37,545 nucleotides of DNA, taken from the IMG/VR virus record IMGVR_UViG_3300044720_000013, positions 1 through 37,545 of that record; one strand, written 5' to 3'. The stretch is from a virus. This document shows, piece after piece, positions 5,666 to 13,374 of this stretch (position 1 is the first letter of the stretch; each line of letters starts with the position of its first letter). The notes beneath the pieces were generated by a model, which did not search any database, was not told the origin of the DNA, and saw only the letters and a list, made by a program, of their open reading frames with translations. The translations under genes were made by a program, and so were the position numbers.

Positions 5666-5862
5666 TGGCCGTCCGGACGACCGCCCGCCAGTACGCCCGA
5701 TACCTCGTGCGCGTCCGTGACCTGATCCGCAAGGCCGACGCCGAGCACGGTCACGGTCATGGCGTCTGCCGGGTGTGTGGCTGCACGGAGCATGCCGCGT
5801 GTCGCGGCGGCTGCGGATGGATAGAAATCGACCTCTGTAGTCGATGCGTCGGGGTGGCCTGA
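5665..5862 (+). CDS. Small Cys-rich zinc-ribbon protein
   Basis: The 65-residue product starts at the ATG sharing a base with the previous stop. A basic helical N terminus (residues 1-25) precedes GHGHGVCRVCGCTEHAACRGGCGWIEIDLCSRC, a cluster of seven cysteines and several histidines that likely binds one or two zinc ions. Small phage proteins with CxxCG-CTE and GGCxW patterns are common, but their function is not known to me. DNA or RNA binding is the simplest guess. Confidence 0.7.
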   Translation: MAVRTTARQYARYLVRVRDLIRKADAEHGHGHGVCRVCGCTEHAACRGGCGWIEIDLCSRCVGVA

Positions 5863-5863
5863 C

Positions 5864-6220
5864 ATGTTCGAGTATCGGGCTACTGCGATCAATGTCGTCG
5901 ACGGCGACACGTTGGACGTCATCATCGATCTCGGGCTCACCATCACGATCAAACAGCGTGTCCGCCTGTACGGGATCGACACTCCCGAACGGGGGCACCC
6001 CGGAGCTGACGCAGCGTCGGTGGCTCTGCGCGAATACGTGCTGCCGGTCGACCCGAACGTGATGACACGTCTCCCGTTGCCTCTGATCATCCGCACCGTC
6101 AAGCCGCACGATAAGTACGGCCGCTGGCTCGCCTCGATCGAGACACCGACGGTGCCCGACGTCGCCGCGCGCATGATCGAACTCGGACTCGGCATCGAGT
6201 ACTACGGCGGTGCGCGATGA
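5864..6220 (+). CDS. Staphylococcal-nuclease-like (SNase) endonuclease
   Basis: The 118-residue protein matches a minimal thermonuclease/SNase OB fold: VVDGDTLDVIIDLG (D13, D15), QRVRLYGIDTPERG and KYGRWLASIE. Residues corresponding to the SNase catalytic set are present: R34, E42 and R87, with acidic metal ligands early in the domain. No signal peptide is visible, so it should act in the cytoplasm. Family members cleave DNA or RNA in a Ca2+-dependent way. It may help degrade host DNA or process phage intermediates. It begins two bases after the zinc-ribbon gene. Confidence 0.85.
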   Translation: MFEYRATAINVVDGDTLDVIIDLGLTITIKQRVRLYGIDTPERGHPGADAASVALREYVLPVDPNVMTRLPLPLIIRTVKPHDKYGRWLASIETPTVPDVAARMIELGLGIEYYGGAR

Positions 6221-6468
6221 GCGGCGATGGGCGCTCCGCTCGGTTCACGTCTGGGCGGCAACGCACGATCGTGTTGACGTTCGCTACACCCGCCGCGGCC
6301 GACGCATGGGACCACCTCGACGACGCCCAGGCGCTCGCCGCCGTCAATGAACGCACTGCTGCCATCTCCCGCCTTGGCCGTGGTGACAGCGCAGGGGGAG
6401 GCCTGTCTAGCCGAAGAGGTCAACCCGGCCGTGAAGGCCGAACCCTCCACCCTGCGCGACCTCTCTAA
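6217..6468 (+). CDS. Hypothetical early protein
   Basis: The 83-residue frame starts in an ATGA overlap with the SNase gene. Residues 10-50 (RQRTIVLTFATPAAADAWDHLDDAQALAAV) look like a real alpha/beta segment. From about residue 50 the sequence becomes Arg/Gly-rich and third-position GC falls, while the +1 frame (6347-6505) keeps strong codon bias. Either the C terminus overlaps another gene or an indel has shifted the frame. Confidence 0.5.
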   Translation: MSGDGRSARFTSGRQRTIVLTFATPAAADAWDHLDDAQALAAVNERTAAISRLGRGDSAGGGLSSRRGQPGREGRTLHPARPL

Positions 6469-6505
6469 CAACCAAACCCTGAACCCCGGAAGAAGAACAC
6501 CTTGA
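6347..6505 (+). CDS. Small overlapping protein upstream of RecB-like nuclease
   Basis: This 52-residue reading frame begins at ATG 6347 inside the preceding gene and ends with TGA at 6503-6505, overlapping the TTG start of the nuclease by four bases (TTGA). Nearly every codon ends in G or C, unlike the competing frame. The product is acidic and largely helical (PALAVVTAQGEACLAEEVNPAVKAE). Coding support is codon bias and the coupling overlap; the function is unknown. Confidence 0.45.
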   Translation: MNALLPSPALAVVTAQGEACLAEEVNPAVKAEPSTLRDLSNNQTLNPGRRTP

Positions 6506-7410
6506 CCATCAACACAGCCCCAGACCTCGTCGCCGACGCTGTCATCACCGTCCCCGCACCCGACGACCTCGACGAACGCCTCTGGTCCGTCACCACCATC
6601 TTGAAGGCCTTCGGAGACAGCGAGGGGCTCATCTACTGGTCCGTGAACGAGACCGCGAAGGCAGCCGTGAAGGGCATCAAGACGCTCACGACCTTGATCG
6701 CCGAGGATGAAGCCGACGCCCTCGAATGGCTATCGGGTGCCCGCTTCCGTGGCGGCAAAGGGGAACGCTCCGCGACGAAGCTCGGTGAGGACGTCCACGC
6801 CGCATGCGAACAGTACGTCGTCACCGGGAAGAGACCGGCCGCCGGTGATCCCTTGCCGAACGGTGCGATGGACGACGAGGTCGCCCCCTACATCGACAGC
6901 TTCGAGCTGTGGCTCGACCGGTTCCAACCCGAATACACCGCCGCCGAGATGACCGTCTACAACCCCGAATACGGGTACGCGGGGACGCTCGACGGACACG
7001 TAGTCGTGGACGGCACACCGGTGATCTTGGACTACAAGACCAGCAAGCAGTCGTTCGATGGCCGCGGCAAACGGAAGCGGCCGTGGGTTGATGTCGCCCT
7101 GCAGATGGCGGCCTACCGGTTTGCTCCGATGACGGCGGTGTGGCGGGCGCGCAGGTTCGAGCAGTACTCGAGGCGCTACTACCTCCTATCCCCGGACGAA
7201 CGCGAGCTCGCCATCCCCACCCCGGCCACCGAGGGCGGACTCGTCATCCAACTCACCCCGCAACACTGCGACGTCTACCCGGTCGACTGCGGCCCCGACG
7301 TCTTCGAAGCATTCCTCTACGCCATCGAGGCAGCCCGCTGGTCGATGTTCACCAGCAAGAAGGTGCTCGGCGAACCGCTCGCACTCCTCGACAACAAGAG
7401 GGGGCAGTGA
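6502..7410 (+). CDS. RecB/Cas4-like PD-(D/E)XK exonuclease
   Basis: The 302-residue protein uses a TTG start preceded by GGAAGAAG. It carries the PDDEXK_1 (RecB nuclease) motifs in order: a conserved His in GEDVHAACEQYV (H99), Asp in GTLDGHV (D164), ILDYKTSK with D177 and K179, and QMAAY (Q201-Y205). A cysteine cluster for the Cas4 iron-sulfur centre is not seen. It probably resects double-stranded ends for phage recombination or degrades host DNA. The stop shares a base with the endonuclease VII start, so nuclease and resolvase are coupled. Confidence 0.9.
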   Translation: MTINTAPDLVADAVITVPAPDDLDERLWSVTTILKAFGDSEGLIYWSVNETAKAAVKGIKTLTTLIAEDEADALEWLSGARFRGGKGERSATKLGEDVHAACEQYVVTGKRPAAGDPLPNGAMDDEVAPYIDSFELWLDRFQPEYTAAEMTVYNPEYGYAGTLDGHVVVDGTPVILDYKTSKQSFDGRGKRKRPWVDVALQMAAYRFAPMTAVWRARRFEQYSRRYYLLSPDERELAIPTPATEGGLVIQLTPQHCDVYPVDCGPDVFEAFLYAIEAARWSMFTSKKVLGEPLALLDNKRGQ

Positions 7411-8024
7411 TGAAGACCTGCACCAAGTGCGGAGAGACGAAGCCCGAAGAGCACTTCTCTCGGTTCTGCCACGCGGCCGACGGGCGGTCGCCCCACTGCA
7501 AGTCCTGCCGGAGCGCCGACCACAAGGCTAGGTACGCCAGCAAACACGATGAGATTCGGGCGCAGCAGTCTGAGTACAACGCCAGCAACCGCAAGCGCAT
7601 CCGCTCGCAACAAGCTGAGTACAGAGAACGGAACAGCGAAGCTCTAATCGTCAAGCGCCGGGAGGAGTACCAACGGAACCGCGATCGTTACCGGGCCACA
7701 AACGAGGAGTGGAAGGCACGCAACCCAGAACGCCATCGGTTCCTGATCCGCCGATCGCACCTCAAAATCACCTACAGCATGACGCCCGACCAGTACGACG
7801 CACTGCTACTGGCACAGGATGGCCGCTGCGCAATCTGTAGCCGTGAGACCGGCGAGCGCCTCCTGCACGTCGACCACGATCATGTCTGCTGCCCTGGACA
7901 GCGCAGTTGCGGAGCATGCGTGCGCGGGCTGCTCTGCGGAGGATGCAATCGACTCCTGGGCTGGTTCGAGAAGAAGCGCGACGCCATCGAGTCGTATGTC
8001 TCAACGTACGAGGTCTCCCGATGA
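7410..8024 (+). CDS. Recombination endonuclease VII family (Holliday junction resolvase-like)
   Basis: The 204-residue protein has an N-terminal zinc motif (CTKCGETKPEEHF then CKSC, Cys4/7/30/33), a long highly charged helical linker (about 45-110) and a C-terminal Endonuclease_7 His-Me domain: YDALLLAQDGRCAIC (C140, C143), HVDHDH (153-158) and CVRGLLCGGCNRLLG (C176, C179, N180). Family members cleave four-way junctions and branched DNA before packaging. The linker could form an extended helix dimer as in T4 gp49. It overlaps the next gene by ATGA. Confidence 0.9.
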   Translation: MKTCTKCGETKPEEHFSRFCHAADGRSPHCKSCRSADHKARYASKHDEIRAQQSEYNASNRKRIRSQQAEYRERNSEALIVKRREEYQRNRDRYRATNEEWKARNPERHRFLIRRSHLKITYSMTPDQYDALLLAQDGRCAICSRETGERLLHVDHDHVCCPGQRSCGACVRGLLCGGCNRLLGWFEKKRDAIESYVSTYEVSR

Positions 8025-9220
8025 TCTTGACCCTGCAACGCAGGCTGAGGGAGGCCGGACGCATCCGCATCGGCGCCCAGGTCCCAGCCGCCAAAGGAAA
8101 GACCAGGCCCACCAAACTCGAAGCCTTCCGACTCACCTCAGCGGACCAGGCAGCGATCCAAGCTGCAGCAAAGTTGTACGGCGGCGAACCTCACATCTGG
8201 GTTGGCGCACCGGTCGACGGCGAGGTCTGGGAAGTGTTCACCCAAGCATCGGTGATCCCCGTTGTCGTGCCACCGGCGGCCGCTGCTATGAGCCAGTTCT
8301 TTGAGACGTGGTCCGGTGGCGGATGCACCCGCCGATGCGACGGCCAACGCGAACTGATCAGCGAATCACCGTGCATCTGCGCCACAGAGAACGAGACAAC
8401 GTGCAAGCCGACGACACGGCTGAACGTCATCCTCCAAGAACTGCCCGGGCTCGGCGTGTGGCGGCTCGAATCACATGGCTGGTATGCGGCCACCGAACTC
8501 GCCGGCACCGTCGAGGTTTGCATGGCCGCTGCGACCCGAGGTCAGCTGCTCCCCGCCGTGCTGCGCCTCGAGCAACGACAGATCAAGCGAGTCGGTGAGA
8601 CAGTCAAGAAGTTCGCTGTCCCGGTGCTCGACATCCAGTTGACGCCGTCCGCCTTGGGTCTGGTCGTCGGCCAAGCCGCTATCGGCCCCGCAAACCAACA
8701 GCCGCCGGTTGAGGCGGCCGGTGAGTCTTGGCACCCGATCGCCGCCCCGCCTGTCGCCGAGCTTGAGGCCGGGGAGACGTCGGCGGCGATCAAGGACGCG
8801 GGCACTGACGGTCCGAAGAAGCGGAAGAATTCGCCACCGGAGCTGCCCCCGACGGGGATCAAGCCGAGGGGCAGGAAGGCCGCCGAGCCTGAGCCCCCTC
8901 CCCCCGAACCGCCACCGGCCGGTCCGTCTGACGCCCAGATCCGCAAGATGATGGCGACGTTCAACGAGCTCGACATCAAGTCTCGCGATGACCGGCTCGC
9001 GTTCATCGCCGCCGCCGCCCGACCGGTTGCGTCGTCCAAGGACCTGACCGTCGAGGAGGCCGGCCGCGTTCTCGACGCCCTCGACCAAGTGGTCGCCGGC
9101 ACCCTCGACATGGTCTACGCCAAGGAGGGCTTGCAGCTGTTCGCGAAGGGCTCCATCCAGCCGTTGGTCCCCGTCGGCGCCGGCGCTCCCATCTACCCCG
9201 ACGACGAGGAGTCGTTCTGA
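8021..9220 (+). CDS. Gp3-like recombination directionality factor family protein
   Basis: The 399-residue protein matches the phiC31 gp3-like family: N-terminal TLQRRLREAGRIRIG, FRLTS, AAKLYGGEP, a zinc-type SGGGCTRRCDG...CIC...C cluster (about 94-125), LPGLGVWRLESHGWYAATEL and a predicted beta-rich core to about residue 215. A Pro-rich linker (about 235-315) leads to a C-terminal helical domain (QIRKMMATFNELDIKSRDDRLAFIAAAA...SSKDLTVEEAGRVLDAL) seen at the ends of some actinophage recombination proteins. In phiC31 the protein directs a serine integrase; here the integrase is a tyrosine recombinase, so a replication or recombination role is more likely. It sits among nuclease genes with tight overlaps. 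Confidence 0.8.
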   Translation: MILTLQRRLREAGRIRIGAQVPAAKGKTRPTKLEAFRLTSADQAAIQAAAKLYGGEPHIWVGAPVDGEVWEVFTQASVIPVVVPPAAAAMSQFFETWSGGGCTRRCDGQRELISESPCICATENETTCKPTTRLNVILQELPGLGVWRLESHGWYAATELAGTVEVCMAAATRGQLLPAVLRLEQRQIKRVGETVKKFAVPVLDIQLTPSALGLVVGQAAIGPANQQPPVEAAGESWHPIAAPPVAELEAGETSAAIKDAGTDGPKKRKNSPPELPPTGIKPRGRKAAEPEPPPPEPPPAGPSDAQIRKMMATFNELDIKSRDDRLAFIAAAARPVASSKDLTVEEAGRVLDALDQVVAGTLDMVYAKEGLQLFAKGSIQPLVPVGAGAPIYPDDEESF

Positions 9221-9528
9221 TGATGTGGGGAGTGGTCGAGATCATGGGTCATCGCACCCGCGCCGGGATGCTGTCGGACGCCACGATCGGTGGAGCGACC
9301 ATGCTGCGCATCGAGCACCCGTCACTCGCTGATGCGACTGGTGCTGAGCCGCTGACCGAGTACTACAGCCCGTCGGCGATCTTCTGCATCCGACCCTGCT
9401 CGAAGGAGGAGGCCGAGGTGGCGGCGCGGTGGTGGGTACGCACTGACTCGTCAGCACCTTTGCAGTTGAGCCCGGCGCTCGACGATTTGGTCGACGATGA
9501 CGTGCTCGATTCGGAGTACCGCCGATGA
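9220..9528 (+). CDS. Conserved-looking hypothetical phage protein
   Basis: The 102-residue product starts at an ATG sharing a base with the previous stop. It begins MMWGVVEIMGHRTRAGMLSD, followed by GGATMLRIEHP and LTEYYSPSAIFCIRPCSKEEAEVAARWW, a pattern I associate with small actinophage proteins of unknown function encoded beside recombination genes. It looks like a compact alpha/beta domain. No active site was recognised. Confidence 0.75.
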   Translation: MMWGVVEIMGHRTRAGMLSDATIGGATMLRIEHPSLADATGAEPLTEYYSPSAIFCIRPCSKEEAEVAARWWVRTDSSAPLQLSPALDDLVDDDVLDSEYRR

Positions 9529-9866
9529 CGACGCTCCGCCCCTCCGAACTTCAATGTCAGCGAACAATCGTGGAAGCCGCGAAGTTGGCGGGCTGGAGAG
9601 TGCACGCTGAGCGTGCAGCGATGCGGCAGTCGGGGCGGTGGTCGACACCGATCCAGGGTGACAAGGGATTCGTCGATCTCATCCTCGTGCGTGACGGCGA
9701 GTTGCTGGCCGTCGAGTTGAAACGCAAACCGAACCGGATCGAAGCCGGCCAGCAGGCATGGCTCGATGCCCTCGACGCCGTGCCCGGCGTGACCGCACTC
9801 GTTGTCTGGGTCCCCGAGCAACAGGACGCGTTCATCGCCAGCCTCTTCAAGCAGGTAAGCGCGTGA
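9525..9866 (+). CDS. VRR-NUC-type PD-(D/E)XK nuclease
   Basis: The 113-residue protein is a single small nuclease domain. GDKGFVDLILV supplies the metal-binding Asp (D51), LLAVELKRKP the E64-x-K66 pair, and a downstream Gln/Trp helix (EAGQQAWLDAL) completes the VRR-NUC pattern. Related stand-alone phage VRR-NUC proteins act as structure-specific endonucleases or junction resolvases. It overlaps the methyltransferase start by GTGA, so the two are co-translated. Confidence 0.85.
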   Translation: MTTLRPSELQCQRTIVEAAKLAGWRVHAERAAMRQSGRWSTPIQGDKGFVDLILVRDGELLAVELKRKPNRIEAGQQAWLDALDAVPGVTALVVWVPEQQDAFIASLFKQVSA

Positions 9867-11143
9867 CGGTCGACTATCGCGTCGGCGACACGCGAGAGGT
9901 GGTCGCCACCATCCCCGACGGCAGCGTGGATCTGGTCGCCTCATCGCCGCCGTTCCTCGCGTTGCGCTCCTACCTTCCGGCAGGCCATGTCAGCAAGGGT
10001 GACGAGATCGGCAGCGAGGCTAACCCCGCAGCCTTTATCGACATGCTGCTCGGGTTGACCGCAGAGTGGGGGCGGGTGCTGGCAGCACATGGCAGCATCG
10101 CCATCGAGCTCGGCGACACGTACAGCGGGAGCGGTGGCGCAGGCGGCGACTATGGCCCTAGTGGGCTGCGTGACGGTCAAACCCCGTTCGATGGCTCAGC
10201 TAACCGATCTCCGCCGTCCGGCGCAGTGGGGGACCGATACGCCTGGCCTCGCGCCAAGTCGCTCGCCCTGATCCCACAACTGTATGCCGTCGCGGTCGCC
10301 TACGGTCTGAACCCGCTCACCGGGCAACCGTCACCCGCCGGACGGTGGCTGGTCCGCAACGTCATCGTCTGGCACCGCCCAAACCCGGCAGTCGGCGCGT
10401 TGGGTGACAAGGTGCGCCCATCCACGTCGTACATCGTCATCGCTACCCGCTCGCCGAAAAGGTGGTTCGACCTGACAGCAGTACGCGGCGCTCATAAGCC
10501 GAACGGCGGAGACACCCGCGGCGGCATCAGCGCAGTCGACGGTGGCACGCGGATGGGTCAAAGGTTCGAGCACCGAACTGAAGATCCTGCGGGCGCCCCG
10601 CCGCTCGACTGTTGGCTCGACGAATACGACGGCAACCACGACACCTGGACCCTCACCACCCAACCCTCAAAGCTCGCCCACTACGCGATGTGGCCCGCGA
10701 AGCTAGCGGAGAGGTTGATCCTCTCCATGTGCCCCCGCGAGGTGTGTCGGGTGTGCGGCGTGGCCCGGTCTCGTATTGAACGCACCACGAACGGTGTCGG
10801 CCAAGCCTTCCGCTCCCGTGCCAACGAGACATGGGGTCGCACTGATTGCGTGTCCTCAACCCACGTGCCCGACTTCGCGGAGCGCGAGCAGTTGGGCTGG
10901 ACCGACTGCAACGGGAAACACGCTCCGTCGCCGCCGCCGTACTACCGCCCAGGCCTCGTCCTAGACCCGTTCGCCGGTAGCGGAACGACCCTCGCCGTCG
11001 CCGACCTCCACGGCCGAGACGCAATCGGTGCCGACTTCGACCAACGCAACCACGACATCTACCCCGCCCGCCACGACGAGGTCAAGAAAGCCCTGTTCGG
11101 CACCTTGCCGGAGATGGTCGGACAACTGGGGCTGGCGCTATGA
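9863..11143 (+). CDS. DNA methyltransferase, N4-cytosine/N6-adenine type
   Basis: The 426-residue enzyme has the beta-type order: catalytic motif IV near the N terminus (SSPPF, residues 27-31) and the AdoMet-binding motif I near the C terminus (DPFAGSGTT, about 368-376), followed by DAIGADFDQ. SPPF favours N4-cytosine methylation, though N6-adenine enzymes can share it. A cysteine-rich insertion (CPREVCRVCG, about 290-300) suggests a structural zinc site. The target recognition region is probably the long segment between the two motifs. Likely roles are protection of phage DNA from host restriction or regulation. It is flanked by two nuclease genes and overlaps both by four bases. Confidence 0.92.
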   Translation: MTVDYRVGDTREVVATIPDGSVDLVASSPPFLALRSYLPAGHVSKGDEIGSEANPAAFIDMLLGLTAEWGRVLAAHGSIAIELGDTYSGSGGAGGDYGPSGLRDGQTPFDGSANRSPPSGAVGDRYAWPRAKSLALIPQLYAVAVAYGLNPLTGQPSPAGRWLVRNVIVWHRPNPAVGALGDKVRPSTSYIVIATRSPKRWFDLTAVRGAHKPNGGDTRGGISAVDGGTRMGQRFEHRTEDPAGAPPLDCWLDEYDGNHDTWTLTTQPSKLAHYAMWPAKLAERLILSMCPREVCRVCGVARSRIERTTNGVGQAFRSRANETWGRTDCVSSTHVPDFAEREQLGWTDCNGKHAPSPPPYYRPGLVLDPFAGSGTTLAVADLHGRDAIGADFDQRNHDIYPARHDEVKKALFGTLPEMVGQLGLAL

Positions 11144-11568
11144 CCTATCTCGCTCCCGGTCGGCGGACCTCCTATGCGGGCATCTTGATGCGGTCGCGCC
11201 TGGAGGCCAGCTTCGCCGCCCACTTGGACGAATTGGGATTCGAGTGGCGCTATGAACCCCGCTGCTATGCATCTATCGACGGCCAATACCTCCCCGATTT
11301 CCTCGTAAAGCGCGACGGGCTTCTGCTCTTTTATGAGTTAAAGCCGCCCACTGCGGACACGAGGAAGGCGATGGAGAGGATGCACGTGATCCGGGCTTCC
11401 GAGGAGTCCGCGTCCCTGTTCGTGGTCGTCCCGCGTGGCACCTACCCGTACTCGCGGTGGCAGACAGTCGGTGCCTGCCTGCCCGGTCGCCCGTGTGCGC
11501 CTTGCCGCGGGGAAGCCTTCACCGACCTGCGCTGCGTCGCCGGGGCTAACCGGACAGTGGGCTTCTGA
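11140..11568 (+). CDS. PD-(D/E)XK endonuclease-like protein with C-terminal cysteine motif
   Basis: The 142-residue protein reads RSRLEASFAAHLDELGFEWRYEP, then YLPDF (D53) and FYELKPP (E66, K68), a standard PD-(D/E)XK active site preceded by the helix that usually carries the first acidic residue (E22). A C-terminal CLPGRPCAPC cluster plus a later Cys may bind zinc. It might be a junction-cleaving or restriction-like nuclease; the neighbouring methyltransferase makes a modification-linked nuclease worth considering. It starts in an ATGA overlap with that gene. Confidence 0.8.
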   Translation: MTYLAPGRRTSYAGILMRSRLEASFAAHLDELGFEWRYEPRCYASIDGQYLPDFLVKRDGLLLFYELKPPTADTRKAMERMHVIRASEESASLFVVVPRGTYPYSRWQTVGACLPGRPCAPCRGEAFTDLRCVAGANRTVGF

Positions 11569-12011
11569 TGTGGCCGTGTGACGAATGCGCCCGCCAAGGC
11601 CGCTCCACTGCCGGTGTTCGCAACCTCGGGTCCGAAGGCTTCTGCGCCGCCCATCTCGTCGCCCTCTACGCCACGTTCGGGCCCGAGGCGTGGGTCGACG
11701 GCGGTGTCGGCTTGCAGTCGGGCCCGGCCCGCCCCGAGTACGGGCCGCTCGAGTACGACCTCACCTGCTGCTGCTGCGGTGCCGGCTGGACCGGCATCCC
11801 GGGTGACCCATGCGGGTGGTGCCGGCGGGCGCGCGAGATCCAGCACGACCACCAGATCGACCTCCTCCTGGAGCGACCCGACGTTGACCAGGACGACAGC
11901 CGCTACGAGGCGCGCATGGCGGCGTGGGCCGAGCGGCTCGCCGTCGGCGTCGACGCCGGACTGATCACCCTCCTCCAGGCCGAGCACGCCACCAAGGCAG
12001 TCGCGGCATGA
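11568..12011 (+). CDS. Cys-rich zinc-binding protein next to RepA-like ATPase
   Basis: The 147-residue product has an N-terminal CDECARQG...GFCAAH cluster (about 4-29) and a second CCCCGAGWTGIPGDPCGWC cluster (about 67-85), so it likely binds two zinc ions. The C-terminal half is helical and acidic. Proteins of this appearance sit just upstream of RepA-like helicase genes in other actinophages, from general familiarity. A primosomal accessory or loader is a guess. It overlaps the ATPase start by ATGA. Confidence 0.75.
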   Translation: MWPCDECARQGRSTAGVRNLGSEGFCAAHLVALYATFGPEAWVDGGVGLQSGPARPEYGPLEYDLTCCCCGAGWTGIPGDPCGWCRRAREIQHDHQIDLLLERPDVDQDDSRYEARMAAWAERLAVGVDAGLITLLQAEHATKAVAA

Positions 12012-13126
12012 CCACGGTCCAGGACCTCCTCCACGCCAAACTCCTCGAGCGCGGACTCATGCCCGAGGACCCGGCGCACAGAACGAACGGCCTCTCGGAC
12101 CCGTACGCCGACATACCGCACCCGGCCGAGACGGAGAGCGGTGAGGGTGACCGCTCCCGGCTGCTGTCGCGTCTCCTCAGCGTCGCCGATCTGGCCAACA
12201 TGCCAACCCCGCAACCGATCGTCCATCACCTCCTCGACTTCGACAGCGTCGCTCTCGCCTACGGGCGGCGCGGGTGTGGCAAGAGCTTCGTGGCCGTCGA
12301 CCTCACCGCAGCTGTCGCCAGCGGCACACGATGGCACGGCCGCCGCACGACACAGACCGCTGGCCTCTACGTCGTTGCCGAAGGCGCGGCCGGGCTCGGT
12401 CAACGCTACGACGCATGGCAAGACCGCAACTTGGGGACCGCGGTCCTCGGTGACCTGATGATTCTGCCCGAACCCGTCAACCTGCTCAGCCCGTCGACGG
12501 TTGGTGAGTTCGCCGACATGGCCGCCGAGCTCGGAGCGCGCCTGATCGTCCTCGACACCCTGGCGCGTTGCATGGTCGGCGGCGACGAGAACAGCGCGAA
12601 GGACGCCGGCATCGCCGTGGAGCAGCTCGACGTCATCAGGCGCCGCACCGGGGCGTGCGTCATCGCCGTCCACCACGCCGGCAAGAACATCGACAACGGC
12701 GCACGCGGGTCGTCGGCGTTCGAGGCAGCCGCCGACACAGTCCTCGAAATCGGCATGACCGACGACATCGTGACGGTCGTCTGCACGAAGCAAAAGAACC
12801 ACGTCGCCCCGAACCCGATCCGGCTCCGACTGAGGCCCACGGCACGCTCCGCGGTGCTCGAGGAGTACCGCGTCGAGGGGTCGGAGATGCCTGAATCGGT
12901 CGTCGAAACGCTGCGCGCCCTGCGTGATATCGAGACTCCGGACGGTGTCGCAACGTCGAAATGGGCGATGTCAGTAACTACGAATCCGAGGACGTTCTAT
13001 CGGCACGTAAAACGACTCCTCGATGACAGTCTGATTGTCAACGCCGGGACCAAGAAGATTCCGAAGTACCTGCTCACGGACGTAGGGCGGGAAGTTGCTG
13101 ACACCACTGACATGGAGGTGACATGA
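12008..13126 (+). CDS. RepA-like RecA-fold ATPase/helicase (AAA_25 type)
   Basis: The 372-residue protein carries a Walker A GRRGCGKS (about 86-93) and a Walker B LIVLDTLA (D183), with a sensor-like IAVHHAGKN and a SSAFEAAAD segment typical of AAA_25/RepA-type hexameric ATPases. The N-terminal about 75 residues are a charged leader. The C terminus has a winged-helix-like stretch (TSKWAMSVTTNPRTFYRHVKRLLDDSLIVN). This is the only replication motor visible in the genome and may unwind or load at the phage origin while host polymerase copies DNA. Start and stop overlap both neighbours. Confidence 0.88.
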   Translation: MTTVQDLLHAKLLERGLMPEDPAHRTNGLSDPYADIPHPAETESGEGDRSRLLSRLLSVADLANMPTPQPIVHHLLDFDSVALAYGRRGCGKSFVAVDLTAAVASGTRWHGRRTTQTAGLYVVAEGAAGLGQRYDAWQDRNLGTAVLGDLMILPEPVNLLSPSTVGEFADMAAELGARLIVLDTLARCMVGGDENSAKDAGIAVEQLDVIRRRTGACVIAVHHAGKNIDNGARGSSAFEAAADTVLEIGMTDDIVTVVCTKQKNHVAPNPIRLRLRPTARSAVLEEYRVEGSEMPESVVETLRALRDIETPDGVATSKWAMSVTTNPRTFYRHVKRLLDDSLIVNAGTKKIPKYLLTDVGREVADTTDMEVT

Positions 13127-13173
13127 ACCCCAGATGTCATGACACGACACACCCCCCCCTAAAGGGGGGTGTC
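13119..13173 (+). promoter_or_regulatory. Start-codon hairpin and GC-rich stem-loop
   Basis: TGACAT (13119-13124), which contains the end of the ribosome site and the AUG, pairs with ATGTCA (13134-13139). A palindrome TGTCATGACA overlaps the right arm (13135-13144). A second stem, ACACCCCCC (13149-13157) with GGGGGGTGT (13164-13172), follows. There is no T-run, so attenuation of translation fits better than termination (inference). Confidence 0.4.
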
Positions 13174-13374
13174 ACTGTCACCAACCCGGCAACGGACCGC
13201 CTGGCCGCGGCGGTGCGCGGCGTCCAGGCGATGTCTCGCGACGAGTTCTATGCCCGGTGCGAGGCCATCGGACTGAGGATCGTCGAGGACCACAACTCGC
13301 CAACCCCACGCCACCCAATCGCTCTGCGGCAACGAAACGCCGAGTGGGTGCGTTCCCGCCAGGACCGGTTATGA
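13123..13374 (+). CDS. Hypothetical small protein with structured translation start
   Basis: The 83-residue frame starts at an ATG directly after GGAGGTGAC. The first 20 codons run through two strong hairpins, giving an unusual HPPLKGGV leader. The protein-like part begins at TDRLAAAVRGVQAMSRDEFYARCEAIGLRIVEDH, a helical segment. No family was recognised. It overlaps the stop of the ATPase and the next ATG (ATGA). Confidence 0.6.
   Translation: MNPRCHDTTHPPLKGGVTVTNPATDRLAAAVRGVQAMSRDEFYARCEAIGLRIVEDHNSPTPRHPIALRQRNAEWVRSRQDRL

Noticed and set aside
9863-11568. Calling the methyltransferase and following nuclease a classical type II restriction-modification system
   Set aside because: The PD-(D/E)XK domain is of a kind also common in phage recombination, no shared target can be inferred, and another nuclease lies on the other side. 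It is kept as a hypothesis in findings only.
11903-12802. Long minus-strand open frame opposite the RepA-like ATPase
   Set aside because: It is a GC-rich codon shadow without a ribosome site or family resemblance, while the plus strand has clear Walker motifs.
13149-13172. C/G-rich hairpin as an intrinsic terminator
   Set aside because: No T-run follows, the genes on both sides are translationally coupled, and it lies inside a coding frame. Translation control is the better reading.
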